Positions 42,441 through 51,154 of a DNA stretch of 64,000 nucleotides are shown in pieces. The position numbers were made by a program, and so were the translations under genes. The notes under the pieces were generated by a model. It was given only the letters and a program-made list of their open reading frames with translations, had not been told where the DNA came from and made no database searches. Numbering within the stretch: position 1 is the first letter of the stretch; each line of letters opens with the position of its first letter. This DNA is from Methanomicrobiales archaeon HGW-Methanomicrobiales-1 (lineage in GTDB: Archaea; Halobacteriota; Methanomicrobia; Methanomicrobiales; Methanospirillaceae): positions 101,351-165,350 of the forward strand of contig PGYM01000002.1 of assembly GCA_002839675.1 (NCBI GenBank), given 5' to 3'.

Positions 42441-43054
42441 TGCAATCCCTCCGGCACGGGCTGCTGGTATCCTTCGAGGATCCGGGCAATCCGGATGGCA
42501 TTGGTCGGGCAGCTCGTCTCGCAGGTCTTGCAGCCCGTGCATTTGTCCTCGTGAATCACCACGACATCGCCTTCCTGCACCCGCATGATCACATCATCGT
42601 TCGAGGAATGCCCGCCGGCCCCCATCTGGGCATCGGCCTGCTTGTTGACCGGGCAGGCCGTGCAGCAGTTCCCACAACCGGTGCAGAGTTCTGTGTCAAT
42701 CGCAATGCGGAACGAGAAGAGCAGCGATGTTCCTTCGCGCTCAACAGTTTCAAGGATCCTCCCGCTTTTCAGCACTCCGTTCGGGCATGCCTCAACGCAG
42801 AGCCCGCAGCGGATACAGTGCCCCTTGTGGATCTTCGGCATCCAGCCGTCACCGGCATGCACCACTTCAATTGCGCCCGGCGCCGGGCAGGCCATCATGC
42901 AGAAGAGGGCATGCTGGCAGGTCTTGCCGGTCGGCTCCGGGAAGCCCCGGAAATGGGAGGGTGTTACCAGCGGAGCGGTCTTTGCAAAGAGGAACTTTTT
43001 GATCCACTCGGCGCGGGCAAACTCCCGTAAGTACCAGAAAAACGATGACCCCAT
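42437..43054 (-). CDS. polyferredoxin linking Eha hydrogenase and Fwd
   Basis: 205 residues from ATG 43054. The N-terminus (SFFWYLREFARAEWIKKFLF) resembles the membrane-hugging start of NuoI/EchF-type ferredoxin subunits. Four cluster motifs follow: an atypical CQHALFCMMACP, then CIRCGLCVEACP, CTGCGNCCTACP and CTGCKTCETSCP. It sits exactly between the hydrogenase large subunit and fwdD, one base after the former and overlapping the latter. The obvious reading is an electron conduit from the Eha clusters to the Fwd complex. In Methanothermobacter the equivalent positions are the EhaP/EhaQ polyferredoxins. Confidence 0.85.
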   Translation of the reverse strand: MGSSFFWYLREFARAEWIKKFLFAKTAPLVTPSHFRGFPEPTGKTCQHALFCMMACPAPGAIEVVHAGDGWMPKIHKGHCIRCGLCVEACPNGVLKSGRILETVEREGTSLLFSFRIAIDTELCTGCGNCCTACPVNKQADAQMGAGGHSSNDDVIMRVQEGDVVVIHEDKCTGCKTCETSCPTNAIRIARILEGYQQPVPEGLQ

Positions 43055-43055
43055 C

Positions 43056-44141
43056 TTACCGCTCCGCACATGCAACGCAGGGATCTGCCGAGATAAAAGT
43101 TGACGTGACATCGGCGATTGAATCCGACCCGATGATCATCTCATGGCAGCACGCCTCGATATTCATGATGGACGGGGTCTGGATCTGGATCTCCACGATC
43201 CGCCCGAACTCGTCGCTCTTGATAAAGTACGTCAGCTCTCCCCGGGGGGCTTCACCGCTGTACCGTATCTCTCCCGCCTTGCAGACGCCTCCGCCCCGTA
43301 TGAGCCCTTTGGGGAGTTCCTTTAAGCATTTCCTGATCAAGGCAATGCTCTGGAAGACCTCGTCGAACCGGACCATCACCCGCGCAAAGTTATCGCAATC
43401 AGGCCGGGTGATCGGGACAAAGCCGAGTTTTTTGTAGGTGGGATGGTTCTGCCGGCAGTCAAACGCGATCCCGCTCCCCCGGGCAGTCGGGCCAACCACG
43501 TGGGCCCGCTGTGCTGCTTCCAGCGTGAGAATCCCAACCCCCCGGCTTCGCAGGGCGATCATCGGGCCGGTTTCAAACATACCGGTATAACGGCGCAGGT
43601 CCGCCTCCATCCGGTCGAGCGAGACCAGCAATGTCTCTGCCTCCTTTTTGGGGATATCGCACCGGACCCCGCCGGGGATAATGTAGGCACAGGTGACCCG
43701 GGCACCGGTCAGGCGCTCGAGTTCATCCATCACCTGCTCCCGCAGGTCGAGCAGGTACATGCCAAGGGTCTCGTGCTCGATGGTGTAGCAGTACGAGAAG
43801 TTTGCCAGCAGGTGGCTCTGCATCCGGTCCAGCTCGTTTGCAATCACGCGGAGATATGCGGCGCGGGGCGGAAGGGCGATCTCGCTCATCTGCTCCATTG
43901 CCTCGATAAAGACCATGTTATGGATCACCGAGCAGATGCCGCAGACACGTTCGGCAAGGAACATGACTTCCTGCCACGGGCGTCCTTTCATGATCCGCTC
44001 GATCCCTTTTTTCATGTACCCAAGCTCGACTTCCGCACCCGTGATGCGTTCTCCTTTCGCCTCGCACTTGAGCCGGATCGGTTCCTTGAGGCAGGGGTGA
44101 ATGGGTCCTAACGGAATATTGACATCGACAATTCGTTTCAT
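43056..44141 (-). CDS. ehaO: energy-converting [NiFe] hydrogenase large subunit (EhaO-like)
   Basis: 361 residues. Nickel ligands are intact: RVCGIC at Cys67/Cys70 and a C-terminal DPCVAC at Cys355/Cys358, three residues from the end (AER), so little or no C-terminal peptide remains to be cleaved. The group 4 stretch PIHPCLKEPIRLKCEAKGE marks the complex-I-related family. It should reduce ferredoxin with H2 at the cost of ion motive force. Overlaps the small subunit gene by four bases. Confidence 0.93.
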   Translation of the reverse strand: MKRIVDVNIPLGPIHPCLKEPIRLKCEAKGERITGAEVELGYMKKGIERIMKGRPWQEVMFLAERVCGICSVIHNMVFIEAMEQMSEIALPPRAAYLRVIANELDRMQSHLLANFSYCYTIEHETLGMYLLDLREQVMDELERLTGARVTCAYIIPGGVRCDIPKKEAETLLVSLDRMEADLRRYTGMFETGPMIALRSRGVGILTLEAAQRAHVVGPTARGSGIAFDCRQNHPTYKKLGFVPITRPDCDNFARVMVRFDEVFQSIALIRKCLKELPKGLIRGGGVCKAGEIRYSGEAPRGELTYFIKSDEFGRIVEIQIQTPSIMNIEACCHEMIIGSDSIADVTSTFISADPCVACAER

Positions 44142-44593
44142 GGGCGTATCTCCTCCCAGTTGGCAAAGACCGTATCACGGACTGACAGGATTGCCTGCAG
44201 GATCTCGGTGGGGCGGGGCGGGCAGCCCGGGACTTCGGCGGCAATCGGGATATGCTTTTTTACCGGCGGATCGACATAGGAGTCACGCCGATCGAAGAGG
44301 CACCCGGAGATCGGGCAGTTGCCGATGGTGATCGCTGCCTTGGGTGCGGGAATCTTCTCCCAGACCATGGCAAGTTTCTCCTCCCATCCGGGGGTGTAGG
44401 CGCCAATCACGAGCAGGATATCTGCTTCCCTTGGATTATTGTGAACATAGATGCCGTACTGTTCGATATCGTAGCGGGGCGCAAGGCAGGCGAGCACCTC
44501 GATATCGCAACCATTGCAGGAGCCGACATCAACGTATGCCACATGGATCGAGCGTGAACGGACCACATTTTTTATCCGCTGGAGAATGTTCAT
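44138..44593 (-). CDS. ehaN: energy-converting hydrogenase small subunit (EhaN-like, NuoB family)
   Basis: 151 residues. DVGSCNGCDIEVLA, IGNCPISGCLF and EVPGCPPRP supply the cysteines of the proximal [4Fe-4S] cluster, as in NuoB. Partner of the large subunit. ATGA overlaps at both ends. Confidence 0.93.
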   Translation of the reverse strand: MNILQRIKNVVRSRSIHVAYVDVGSCNGCDIEVLACLAPRYDIEQYGIYVHNNPREADILLVIGAYTPGWEEKLAMVWEKIPAPKAAITIGNCPISGCLFDRRDSYVDPPVKKHIPIAAEVPGCPPRPTEILQAILSVRDTVFANWEEIRP

Positions 44594-44979
44594 GATTTCA
44601 GTGCCTCCCGTATCTGTGTCCTGCCATACGCGATCGCATCTTCTATCGGGATGCCTTCCTGTATGCGTGCATTCACTTCCCTGAAAATGGCATCCATTGC
44701 TGCACCGGAAAGGAACTGGAGATAGAGGGTATATTTTTCCCGCCCGAGTGCCCGTGCAACGGTGTCACCCAAGTCGGCCTGCGCCTCAGCCACCTCTGCC
44801 CGGGCGGGAAGGTTTTCCAGCTGGATCATGTCGAGGTGTTCGATTAAGAATCTTCGTAATTCCTGGACAGGGACACCTAGTTCCTGAGCGATCTGTCGCA
44901 CGAGCTTGTCGTGCCACAGGGCAATGAGAATCCGGTACTTCTGGGGGACCAGATCCTGCTCGTAAAGGTAGGTGGTCAT
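44590..44979 (-). CDS. ehaM: DUF1959 protein (EhaM-like)
   Basis: 129 residues, soluble and helical (MTTYLYEQDLVPQKYRILIA; GIPIEDAIAYGRTQI). DUF1959 is known only from Eha operons of methanogens, where it is named EhaM; role unknown. Position between ehaL and ehaN is as in Methanothermobacter. Confidence 0.82.
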   Translation of the reverse strand: MTTYLYEQDLVPQKYRILIALWHDKLVRQIAQELGVPVQELRRFLIEHLDMIQLENLPARAEVAEAQADLGDTVARALGREKYTLYLQFLSGAAMDAIFREVNARIQEGIPIEDAIAYGRTQIREALKS

Positions 44980-45218
44980 AGTATCCCCCCGTACCTGAGT
45001 GCCCCGTAGACCACGAACAGGAGCACTGCTGCCCAGAGGGAGATGATCTCTGCGGCATGGAGCCGTTCCTCGTCTTTTAAGAGATAGTAGGCAGTAGCAA
45101 TGGCAAGCACAATGGCAACAACCAGACCTTCAGCCCATATCGACGGGCGATCGATGATCTGTGCGAGGGTAACGAGGACATAGAATATGCCCCCAAAAAG
45201 AATTGCTTCGCGGATCAT
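44976..45218 (-). CDS. ehaL: Eha small membrane subunit (EhaL-like)
   Basis: 80 residues with three hydrophobic segments (LFGGIFYVLVTLAQII; GLVVAIVLAIATAYYLL; IISLWAAVLLFVVYGAL). Assigned by length and by position between the NuoH-like gene and DUF1959. An ehaK equivalent is not seen in this operon, so the letter is by position only. Confidence 0.65.
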   Translation of the reverse strand: MIREAILFGGIFYVLVTLAQIIDRPSIWAEGLVVAIVLAIATAYYLLKDEERLHAAEIISLWAAVLLFVVYGALRYGGIL

Positions 45219-46063
45219 GGGTGCACCACCATCAGGACAATTGCTGCATACCCCAGCATCAGCCCGGTGACCAGCATCTGGATGGTCACGGAATCGAAAG
45301 GCGACATCATCGGGGTAACTGCACAGGCAAAGGCGAGGAGCACTATCATGAGGATCATCCCCAGAAGGAGCCAGGGCAGGGAGAGCGGCCCGATAAATAC
45401 CGCGAGGAAGACGGCGAGCAGGACAAATGTCTTCAAGCCATTGCAGATCTCAAGCCCCGCACGCCAGATGCCGAAGTGCTCGGTCTTGTACCCGCTCACC
45501 AGCTCCTTGGCCTCGACAATAGAAAAGGGGCCAAAGGGCATCTTCGAGAGGATCACGAGAAACATGGCACAGGCTGCCGGAAACGCGGTGATGAGCATCG
45601 GACCGTTCATCTGCTGGTACTGCATGATGGCAGAGAGGTCGAGTGAACGGGTGTAGACCGCGATCACCGCAACGCTGACAAAGAGCGGGATCTCCGATGC
45701 CGCTGATATGACCGACCGGACACCGCCATACTTGCCGTAGGGCGATCCCGACGAGAGCCCGAACCCGTGCTCTACGATCTTGTGGAGCATGTAGATCCCT
45801 AATATGACCAGCAGGCTTCCCCCGCTGACGAGCACATAGAAGGCCGCAGTCCAGATGCCGATCGCGATCAGGACAACCCCGACAAAGAGGACCGGGCTTG
45901 CGGTCTTTGGGATCCAGGTCGTCTTGAAGGAGAACTTGAGCATGTGCAGGATCTCCTGCCATATGGGCGGACCGGGCCTCCGCTGGATCCGGGCGATGAT
46001 CTTCCGGTGGATGCCTAAGAGGAGCAGGCCAAAGAGCGTAGCAAGGACAAGTTCTGCGATCAT
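45215..46063 (-). CDS. ehaJ: NuoH-like membrane subunit of Eha (EhaJ)
   Basis: 282 residues from ATG 46063; the upstream extension to 46168 overlaps the preceding gene and is discarded. About eight helices, with the NuoH loop IQRRPGPPIWQE and the acidic VEAKELVSGYKTEHFGIW loop facing the hydrogenase module. Connects the [NiFe] arm to ion translocation. Confidence 0.88.
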   Translation of the reverse strand: MIAELVLATLFGLLLLGIHRKIIARIQRRPGPPIWQEILHMLKFSFKTTWIPKTASPVLFVGVVLIAIGIWTAAFYVLVSGGSLLVILGIYMLHKIVEHGFGLSSGSPYGKYGGVRSVISAASEIPLFVSVAVIAVYTRSLDLSAIMQYQQMNGPMLITAFPAACAMFLVILSKMPFGPFSIVEAKELVSGYKTEHFGIWRAGLEICNGLKTFVLLAVFLAVFIGPLSLPWLLLGMILMIVLLAFACAVTPMMSPFDSVTIQMLVTGLMLGYAAIVLMVVHP

Positions 46064-46064
46064 A

Positions 46065-46274
46065 TCAGTACCCGATGAACGGGATGTCACCTCCGGACTC
46101 TCCTGCCATCCAGCTAAAGAAGAGTGATAAGACCGTAACCGGGAATGCCACAACCAGCAGGGCTGCACACGCGAAAAGCGGTATCATTTCCATAAAGTAG
46201 AGGCCGGATGCTATGACACAGACACCCGCACCCGCCCAGAAGATTCGTGCAACCGTTTTTTTCTTCATCTTCAT
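46065..46274 (-). CDS. ehaI: Eha small membrane subunit (EhaI-like)
   Basis: 69 residues from ATG 46274, which overlaps the ehaH stop as TGATG. Two hydrophobic segments after a basic MKMKKKTVAR start. Name from position and size only. Confidence 0.6.
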   Translation of the reverse strand: MKMKKKTVARIFWAGAGVCVIASGLYFMEMIPLFACAALLVVAFPVTVLSLFFSWMAGESGGDIPFIGY

Positions 46275-46933
46275 CACCCCAGCATAACGATCTCGACTAC
46301 CCGCAGGAAGATAAGCAGCGACGAGAGAGAGCACATAATCACGTACGGGGCACCCGGTGCCCGGAACATCTCGGCTTTTGCCGCGTAGAACGGGGCCATA
46401 CCTTCACCTATTACACCTAACACGAGCATCCCCTTTGCAATCAAAGGGACGGCGGGAACAGTCCCTTTCATCAGCTCGATCATGGAGAGCGAACCGGTGA
46501 CTGCTGCATAGATGGCTGCCCCCGCAAAGAGCGGGACGGTTGCCGCAAGGGCCACCAGCCCGTACTGATAGGCTGCATCCTGCACATGCCGGCTCTTCAC
46601 CGCAGCAACGATACCGACATTGGTAATCCCGACCATCGCGGTAAAGAGCGTGAAATTGAAGATATCCCCGGTCACCATCGCCCCCATCGTGGCAAGACCA
46701 CAGGCAATCGCCATGAAGCGCCGAAACCGCATCTCGGAAAGGCTGATCTCCTTGGCCCGGTAGGCATCGCCCCCGAATGCGATATCGATCTGTTTTTCCG
46801 GCCGGCTGATGAGCACGAGCACGGTAAAGGTGAGGGCGAGCAGGAAGAGCGTGATCGTGTACGGCGTAAAGTACACGAGTTCGTCGCCAAATTCCAGCAC
46901 AAAGAGGGGGACTCCCCCGATGAGATCAATCAT
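46274..46933 (-). CDS. ehaH: Eha membrane subunit H (antiporter-like fragment of NuoN/MrpD type)
   Basis: 219 residues, about six helices. MGAMVTGDIFNFTLFTAMVG is the recognisable antiporter-family stretch. Shorter than MrpD-type subunits, as is usual for EhaH. Likely takes part in Na+ or H+ translocation. Confidence 0.8.
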   Translation of the reverse strand: MIDLIGGVPLFVLEFGDELVYFTPYTITLFLLALTFTVLVLISRPEKQIDIAFGGDAYRAKEISLSEMRFRRFMAIACGLATMGAMVTGDIFNFTLFTAMVGITNVGIVAAVKSRHVQDAAYQYGLVALAATVPLFAGAAIYAAVTGSLSMIELMKGTVPAVPLIAKGMLVLGVIGEGMAPFYAAKAEMFRAPGAPYVIMCSLSSLLIFLRVVEIVMLG

Positions 46934-47531
46934 GCGACTCCCCCCACATCATCCCGACAAGGGATAACTTGACCGTCACTTTCAGGAGGATCCCAATCGC
47001 AGCGCCCATGAGGGCGATAAACCAGTATTGCGGCAGGAACATAAAGACAAAGAAGGCTGCGATCCAGAGCGCCCACGAGATGCCGCTTGCCATCTCGAGG
47101 AGGTTTAAGTCCTCCCGGTACGTGCGGGAGATGAAGAGGAAGGCAAGGCCAAGACCCGCCACCGCTCCACCGGTGAAACCCGAGAGGATCAGGCCATAGG
47201 CGACAAGGAATATCGAGAGGATAAGCGGGGCATCCGCTTTTGCGATCACTTCGATATTGAGCCCGGTTACGGGCCGGTCCCGTATTCCCTCTTTCGTGCA
47301 ATAGATCTGGGAGAGGGCAAGCAGTTCGGCAATTCCCACGGTCAGGCCCGGGAGAATGAGTGCTTCTGCAAGATCGGTGCCGAGCAGTGCGATTACGCTG
47401 AGCCCCACCATCTCGACCAGATCGAGGAGAAGGAGTTTTTGGAGATCATCATGTTCCCGTGCGAGTGCATAGAACGCGATCACGGCAGCGACCATCACGA
47501 CCAATATCCCGTAACTGTACTGTGCCCACAT
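46926..47531 (-). CDS. ehaG: Eha membrane subunit G
   Basis: 201 residues, about six helices. QKLLLLDLVEMVGLSVIALL and GIAELLALSQIYCTKEG recall MnhC/NuoK- and EhaG-type helices with buried acidic residues. Overlaps ehaH by eight bases. Confidence 0.75.
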   Translation of the reverse strand: MWAQYSYGILVVMVAAVIAFYALAREHDDLQKLLLLDLVEMVGLSVIALLGTDLAEALILPGLTVGIAELLALSQIYCTKEGIRDRPVTGLNIEVIAKADAPLILSIFLVAYGLILSGFTGGAVAGLGLAFLFISRTYREDLNLLEMASGISWALWIAAFFVFMFLPQYWFIALMGAAIGILLKVTVKLSLVGMMWGESHD

Positions 47532-47533
47532 GG

Positions 47534-47977
47534 TCAGCCCTTCCGGTAGATATACGAGGCAATCGCAAACGCGATGAAGAGGATCGTGGCCTCGACAACG
47601 GTATCCAGCCCCCGGGTGTTGTACAGGATCTCATCAATAATCCCTCCCGGGTGTGAGACGATGGTGGTGCCAAGGTGCATCGTCACCTGCGACAGGAACA
47701 GGGAAAACGGCGTCAGGTACGACGTTACGAGCCCTGCTGTCGGGGAATTTGCCGGGTACTGGGAGACGATGGTCGCCTGCGTGAACGGAGGTCCCCCGCG
47801 ATCATACGGGTCGAGCGAGCTGTTCTTGTCAAAGTTCTTGGGATAGAGCTGCTTCTCGCTGTACGGGAGCGGGAGAAGGAGGATGCCGGCGATAAACAGG
47901 AGCAGGCAGGCACCGGCAAAGAGGCGGGTAATATTTTCATAATTGCACAGGATGTGCGAGATCTTCCGTATGATCAT
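47534..47977 (-). CDS. ehaF: Eha membrane subunit F
   Basis: 147 residues. Helices at both ends flank an extracytoplasmic-looking middle (residues 40-95; DPYDRGGPPFTQATIVSQYP). HLGTTIVSHPGGIIDEILYNTRGLDTVVE, cut as SHPGGIIDEILYNTRGLDT, is like MnhB-type or EhaF proteins. Assigned by order and size. Confidence 0.72.
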   Translation of the reverse strand: MIIRKISHILCNYENITRLFAGACLLLFIAGILLLPLPYSEKQLYPKNFDKNSSLDPYDRGGPPFTQATIVSQYPANSPTAGLVTSYLTPFSLFLSQVTMHLGTTIVSHPGGIIDEILYNTRGLDTVVEATILFIAFAIASYIYRKG

Positions 47978-48225
47978 CCGGCCACCTCTTTCTTCTGGAT
48001 GACCCGAACGAAGATGAACGTCGAGAGCACCGTGATTGCCCCGAATGTGAGCAGGGCCAGCGCCTCGTTATACGAGAGCATGATGAGCAGCAGGCCAAAG
48101 GCAGGGATCTCGAGATTGATCAGTCGGGTCAGGTAATCCTTTGGTTGGGGAAATGCGACTGCGATCGAACCGGCTACCAGCACGATGAGGCCAATGATAA
48201 ATTCCGGCGCATAACCGACGGTCAT
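47974..48225 (-). CDS. ehaE: Eha small membrane subunit E
   Basis: 83 residues from ATG 48225, which overlaps the ehaD stop (ATGA) and follows GGAGGG; a start at 48246 would overlap ehaD by 25 bases. Three short helices (PEFIIGLIVLVAGSIAVAF). Resembles NuoK/MnhC-like small subunits. Confidence 0.7.
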   Translation of the reverse strand: MTVGYAPEFIIGLIVLVAGSIAVAFPQPKDYLTRLINLEIPAFGLLLIMLSYNEALALLTFGAITVLSTFIFVRVIQKKEVAG

Positions 48226-48455
48226 GATGGTGCCCTCCTCTGGCATGCCATCAGGATGAAAATCGTGGAAAGCGGAGCGATCAATGCCAGTGCTATCGCC
48301 ACGTCCAGTAACCCGCGGTCGATGATGAACGGAAAGACCCCGGCGGTCAGGATGGAGATGGAGATCAGTTTATCGAAAGGATCGCGGTTGAAGATCGCAG
48401 CTGCCACACCGATGAAGATGAGCAGTGCCGATGCTACGAGGATGATCTCATCCAT
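48222..48455 (-). CDS. ehaD: Eha small membrane subunit D
   Basis: 77 residues, three helices (MDEIILVASALLIFIGVAAA; GLLDVAIALALIAPLSTIFI). A MnhF/NuoJ-like small subunit by size; named by order. Overlaps ehaC by eight bases. Confidence 0.68.
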   Translation of the reverse strand: MDEIILVASALLIFIGVAAAIFNRDPFDKLISISILTAGVFPFIIDRGLLDVAIALALIAPLSTIFILMACQRRAPS

Positions 48456-48693
48456 TGCGCTTCATCCCCCCGGACCAGGTACTGGCGATCGCGTTGGACT
48501 CGAACGTGGACCCGACAAAGAACGCTGCTGCTGCAAGGATAGTGAGCGGGTGCGGCAGCAGGAGTGCAATGATGGCGGTGACGGCAAACGATATGACGTT
48601 GAGAAAGGGCAGTTTGCGCATCGTCTTTCGCTCGGCAATCACCCGCAGGGCTGCATATACCGCGATTGCTGCACAGATGTATATCGCGATCAT
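48448..48693 (-). CDS. ehaC: Eha small membrane subunit C
   Basis: 81 residues, two or three helices, ending SNAIASTWSGGMKRNG. Similar in position and size to EhaC (MnhG-like). Overlaps ehaB by four bases. Confidence 0.68.
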   Translation of the reverse strand: MIAIYICAAIAVYAALRVIAERKTMRKLPFLNVISFAVTAIIALLLPHPLTILAAAAFFVGSTFESNAIASTWSGGMKRNG

Positions 48694-49193
48694 GGGGCCC
48701 CCAGCAGCCGGTTCCTGAATGCCCAGAGCCGGCCGATCAGCCGGCTGGACCGGGCATGGGAGATGCCCTGTATGGTCAGGATCGCAATGACCATACCGGC
48801 GATAAAGTCCGGTGCGGTAAACCCGATCATGGTCATACCGTAGACAAGGAACGTTGCAGTAATCGCTCCGGTTGTCCCTGCGTACCCGCGATCGTAACAG
48901 ATGCGGTTGCCGATATAGACAAGCAGGACCGCAAATAGACCGCCGGGAAGTCCTGCACAGTATACTCCGCAGGCTGCGAGAAGCGTGCCTGCCGAAGCAT
49001 CGGGTGACGAGACAATGTTGCCCATCATATTCCCGCCATGCAGGTCCCCGCCACCCCGTTCTATTTCCTCAGCTATGGCGGTTGCTCCGGAAACACCCCC
49101 GCGTTCCGGTAACCTGAAAAATATATCAATAGCTACAAAATTGATCCAGCATAGCACAGCAGCAATCAGTATACGGGCGGGCTCATCGAGCAT
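48690..49193 (-). CDS. ehaB: Eha membrane subunit B, first gene of the operon
   Basis: 167 residues. An N-terminal helix, then a soluble loop (LPERGGVSGATAIAEEIERG) and four helices. Placed like EhaB. No ehaA-like gene precedes it; the 236 bases upstream hold only the divergent promoter region. It therefore starts the 16-gene eha-ferredoxin-fwd operon. Confidence 0.72.
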   Translation of the reverse strand: MLDEPARILIAAVLCWINFVAIDIFFRLPERGGVSGATAIAEEIERGGGDLHGGNMMGNIVSSPDASAGTLLAACGVYCAGLPGGLFAVLLVYIGNRICYDRGYAGTTGAITATFLVYGMTMIGFTAPDFIAGMVIAILTIQGISHARSSRLIGRLWAFRNRLLGAP

Positions 49194-49429
49194 GGTACAA
49201 CCCGGCGAAAATCATCGTCTGACCGAATCATCGGCAGGCAACTGGATAAAGGTTGTGATATTGACGTATTCCGCCTCCCTTTAATGAGAGAAGGGGGCAA
49301 GTAACACGGGTACTGATTTTTTTACCATCCCCCCTAATTTTACTGGCACATTGCCCGGTTTTCCTGCGATAGACCAGGTACATCAGGATAATGCACACAG
49401 ATATGCCAGCGATACGGTGAACCCACGAG
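49194..49429. other. divergent regulatory region of the eha-fwd operon and crcB genes
   Basis: 236 bases. It has a GC-rich stretch CCCCCCTAATTTTACTGGCA and a T run (49317-49323) but no clear TATA box. I looked for a fluoride (crcB) riboswitch before crcB and could not make one out. Confidence 0.4.
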
Positions 49430-49744
49430 ATGAAATTTTATTATTCTTACGCACTCATCGCAGCCGGGGGATTCCTCGGTGCGGTTCTGCGCGGGTTCAT
49501 CGATCTGCAGATCCCGTCCCTTCCCGGTACGCTTGTTGTCAATTTTCTCGGGTGTATCCTCATGGGCGTGTTCATGTACGAGTCAATTTACATCGGGGCA
49601 TTCACCACATTTTCGACGTTAGCCGTGCAGAGTTTTGAGGTGGCGCCGGGTATCGCAATCCTGAACCTTGCAGCAAATCTCGTGTTGGGGCTCTTTGGGA
49701 TCTTTGTCGGACGGTACATCATCAGCTACCAGCGGGGGATCTGA
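49430..49744 (+). CDS. crcB: CrcB/Fluc fluoride channel subunit 1
   Basis: 104 residues, four short helices. GGFLGAVLRGFID, LVVNFLGCILMG and GAFTTFSTLAVQSFE match the Fluc family, including the FTTFST pore phenylalanine/threonine track. Paired with a second, non-identical copy directly downstream, so the channel is probably a heterodimer. Exports fluoride. Confidence 0.88.
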   Translation: MKFYYSYALIAAGGFLGAVLRGFIDLQIPSLPGTLVVNFLGCILMGVFMYESIYIGAFTTFSTLAVQSFEVAPGIAILNLAANLVLGLFGIFVGRYIISYQRGI

Positions 49745-50098
49745 ATGGAGCCGTTTGTCCTGGTGGGAATCTGGGGAGCGATAGGATCGATCTTCCGTTT
49801 CGAGCTCGCGAAACTGCAACCGGTCCGGGGTCTCCCAATTGGGACAGCACTCGTAAATATCCTGGGAAGTTTTGCCTTCTCGCTCGTTGTCTTTGCTGCA
49901 CTACCGGGCGAACTCTATTCACTGATCGGTATCGGGGCGCTGGGCGGGTTCACCACGTTCTCGACATTTTGTTTCGAGACGTTCCGCATGCTTGAAGACC
50001 ATGATTATCATACGATGATTACCAATATGCTCATCAATGTTGCAGGCAGCCTCGCGGGTGTGTTCGGGGGGTATCTCCTTGTCCTGTGGCTCATGTGA
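49745..50098 (+). CDS. crcB: CrcB/Fluc fluoride channel subunit 2
   Basis: 117 residues. GAIGSIFRFELAKL, ALVNILGSFAFSL and GGFTTFSTFCFETFRM. The ATG follows the stop of subunit 1 without a gap. Probably forms the dual-topology partner of subunit 1. Confidence 0.9.
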   Translation: MEPFVLVGIWGAIGSIFRFELAKLQPVRGLPIGTALVNILGSFAFSLVVFAALPGELYSLIGIGALGGFTTFSTFCFETFRMLEDHDYHTMITNMLINVAGSLAGVFGGYLLVLWLM

Positions 50099-50107
50099 GG
50101 GAACATT

Positions 50108-50437
50108 ATGTTAACGGACGGAATGCTGTTACGGATCTATATTGCAGAATCAGTACGCATCAAGGAAAAATCTGCATACAAATACTTGGTTGATTTTTTT
50201 CTGGCAAAGGGATTTCCCGGCTGCACGGTCTTCCGGGGTATGGTCGGCTATGGCCACGAGTACAAGATCCGCACGGTGGATGTGCTCCAGCTCTCGCTGG
50301 ATCTCCCGGTCGTGATCGATGTGGTGGATACCGAAGAGAAGATCATGGCCATCGTCCCTGAAGTCGAGGCGATGGTGGAGCACGGGCTGGTCACCGTCCA
50401 GAAAGTGCAGATGGGACTAAAAGAAAAAAAGCAGTAA
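50108..50437 (+). CDS. DUF190 family protein
   Basis: 109 residues. MLLRIYIAESVRIKEKSAYK, the FPGCTVFRGMVGYG stretch and LPVVIDVVDTEEKI are the DUF190 pattern, a PII-like ferredoxin fold. DUF190 genes commonly sit beside crcB, as here (nine bases apart), and may regulate the channel. No known ligand. Confidence 0.88.
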   Translation: MLTDGMLLRIYIAESVRIKEKSAYKYLVDFFLAKGFPGCTVFRGMVGYGHEYKIRTVDVLQLSLDLPVVIDVVDTEEKIMAIVPEVEAMVEHGLVTVQKVQMGLKEKKQ

Positions 50438-50453
50438 TTTATTGATCTCTACC

Positions 50454-51014
50454 CTACGGCCCGCAACCACCGGAGCGTTTCGATATGCACCCACCGCTTG
50501 CGCAAAGGGATCCTTTTTCCGGGTTGTCACAACAGGCAGCAGGTGTCAAATGTTCTTTTACCACCTGTTCTGCAACCTGATATGCGTACACCGTGAACAT
50601 CTCGTCCGGCACCTCGTCGATCCCGAACGGGAGATCGAGGTTATAGATCAGGTCCGCCCGCACGATTGTCGGCCGGAGGTCAGCCATGACCCCTTCCATC
50701 ATCCGCGATGAACAATTGATGAAACATCCTTCGATGGCGATCACCTTCTCTGCCCTGCGTATAAGGTTCCGCTGGCCGGTATCTTTGGTGAATGCACCGC
50801 CAAGGCAGATCCTTACCGTCTGGTCGCGGGCGAGCCGGTGGGCGACAAGGTTTGCCGCACGCCGGGCAACCTCGCCCCGGGCACACGCCCCTTCGCAGGC
50901 CATCACCGCGATCTTCGGGGGGTTGGTGGAATTTCTCTCAGCATAGTCTTCGCAGGCCGGGCATTTGCCGGTCACTTTTGCTATCTTTGCAGTTTCGTAA
51001 TCCATCTCTTTCAT
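50454..51014 (-). CDS. DGC-domain-type putative zinc-binding protein with Cys-rich tail
   Basis: 186 residues from ATG 51014 (MKEMDYETAK); the longer frame upstream crosses the operator and is unlikely. KCPACEDYAE, ACEGACARGEVARRAANLVA and IEGCFINCSSRMMEG are the cysteine motifs of the DGC family (EGC here instead of DGC). The C-terminus adds CCDNPEKGSLCASGGCISK, a possible metal trap. Divergent from an ArsR gene with a palindromic site in between. Function of the family is unproven. Confidence 0.78.
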   Translation of the reverse strand: MKEMDYETAKIAKVTGKCPACEDYAERNSTNPPKIAVMACEGACARGEVARRAANLVAHRLARDQTVRICLGGAFTKDTGQRNLIRRAEKVIAIEGCFINCSSRMMEGVMADLRPTIVRADLIYNLDLPFGIDEVPDEMFTVYAYQVAEQVVKEHLTPAACCDNPEKGSLCASGGCISKRSGGCGP

Positions 51015-51060
51015 CACTGCATGAAAGGTGAGTCGGGGAGTCTGATATATCCCCAAACCG

Positions 51061-51082
51061 GATTTCAAGAAAAATTGAAATC
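51061..51082. promoter_or_regulatory. ArsR-type operator, site A
   Basis: GATTTCAA-GAAAAA-TTGAAATC, perfect eight-base arms, between the divergent DGC and arsR genes. The half-site ATTTCAA recurs in the sites at 53378 and 53433. Confidence 0.6.
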
Positions 51083-51154
51083 GCACGATCCTCTCAAATA
51101 CCTGCATAAGACCAAGCGAGCATCTTTTGTATTTTTCATGCCTATCTCGTAACC

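Noticed and set aside
49194..49429. Fluoride riboswitch before crcB
   Set aside because: I could not find the conserved crcB-motif pseudoknot segments; only the gene family suggests it.
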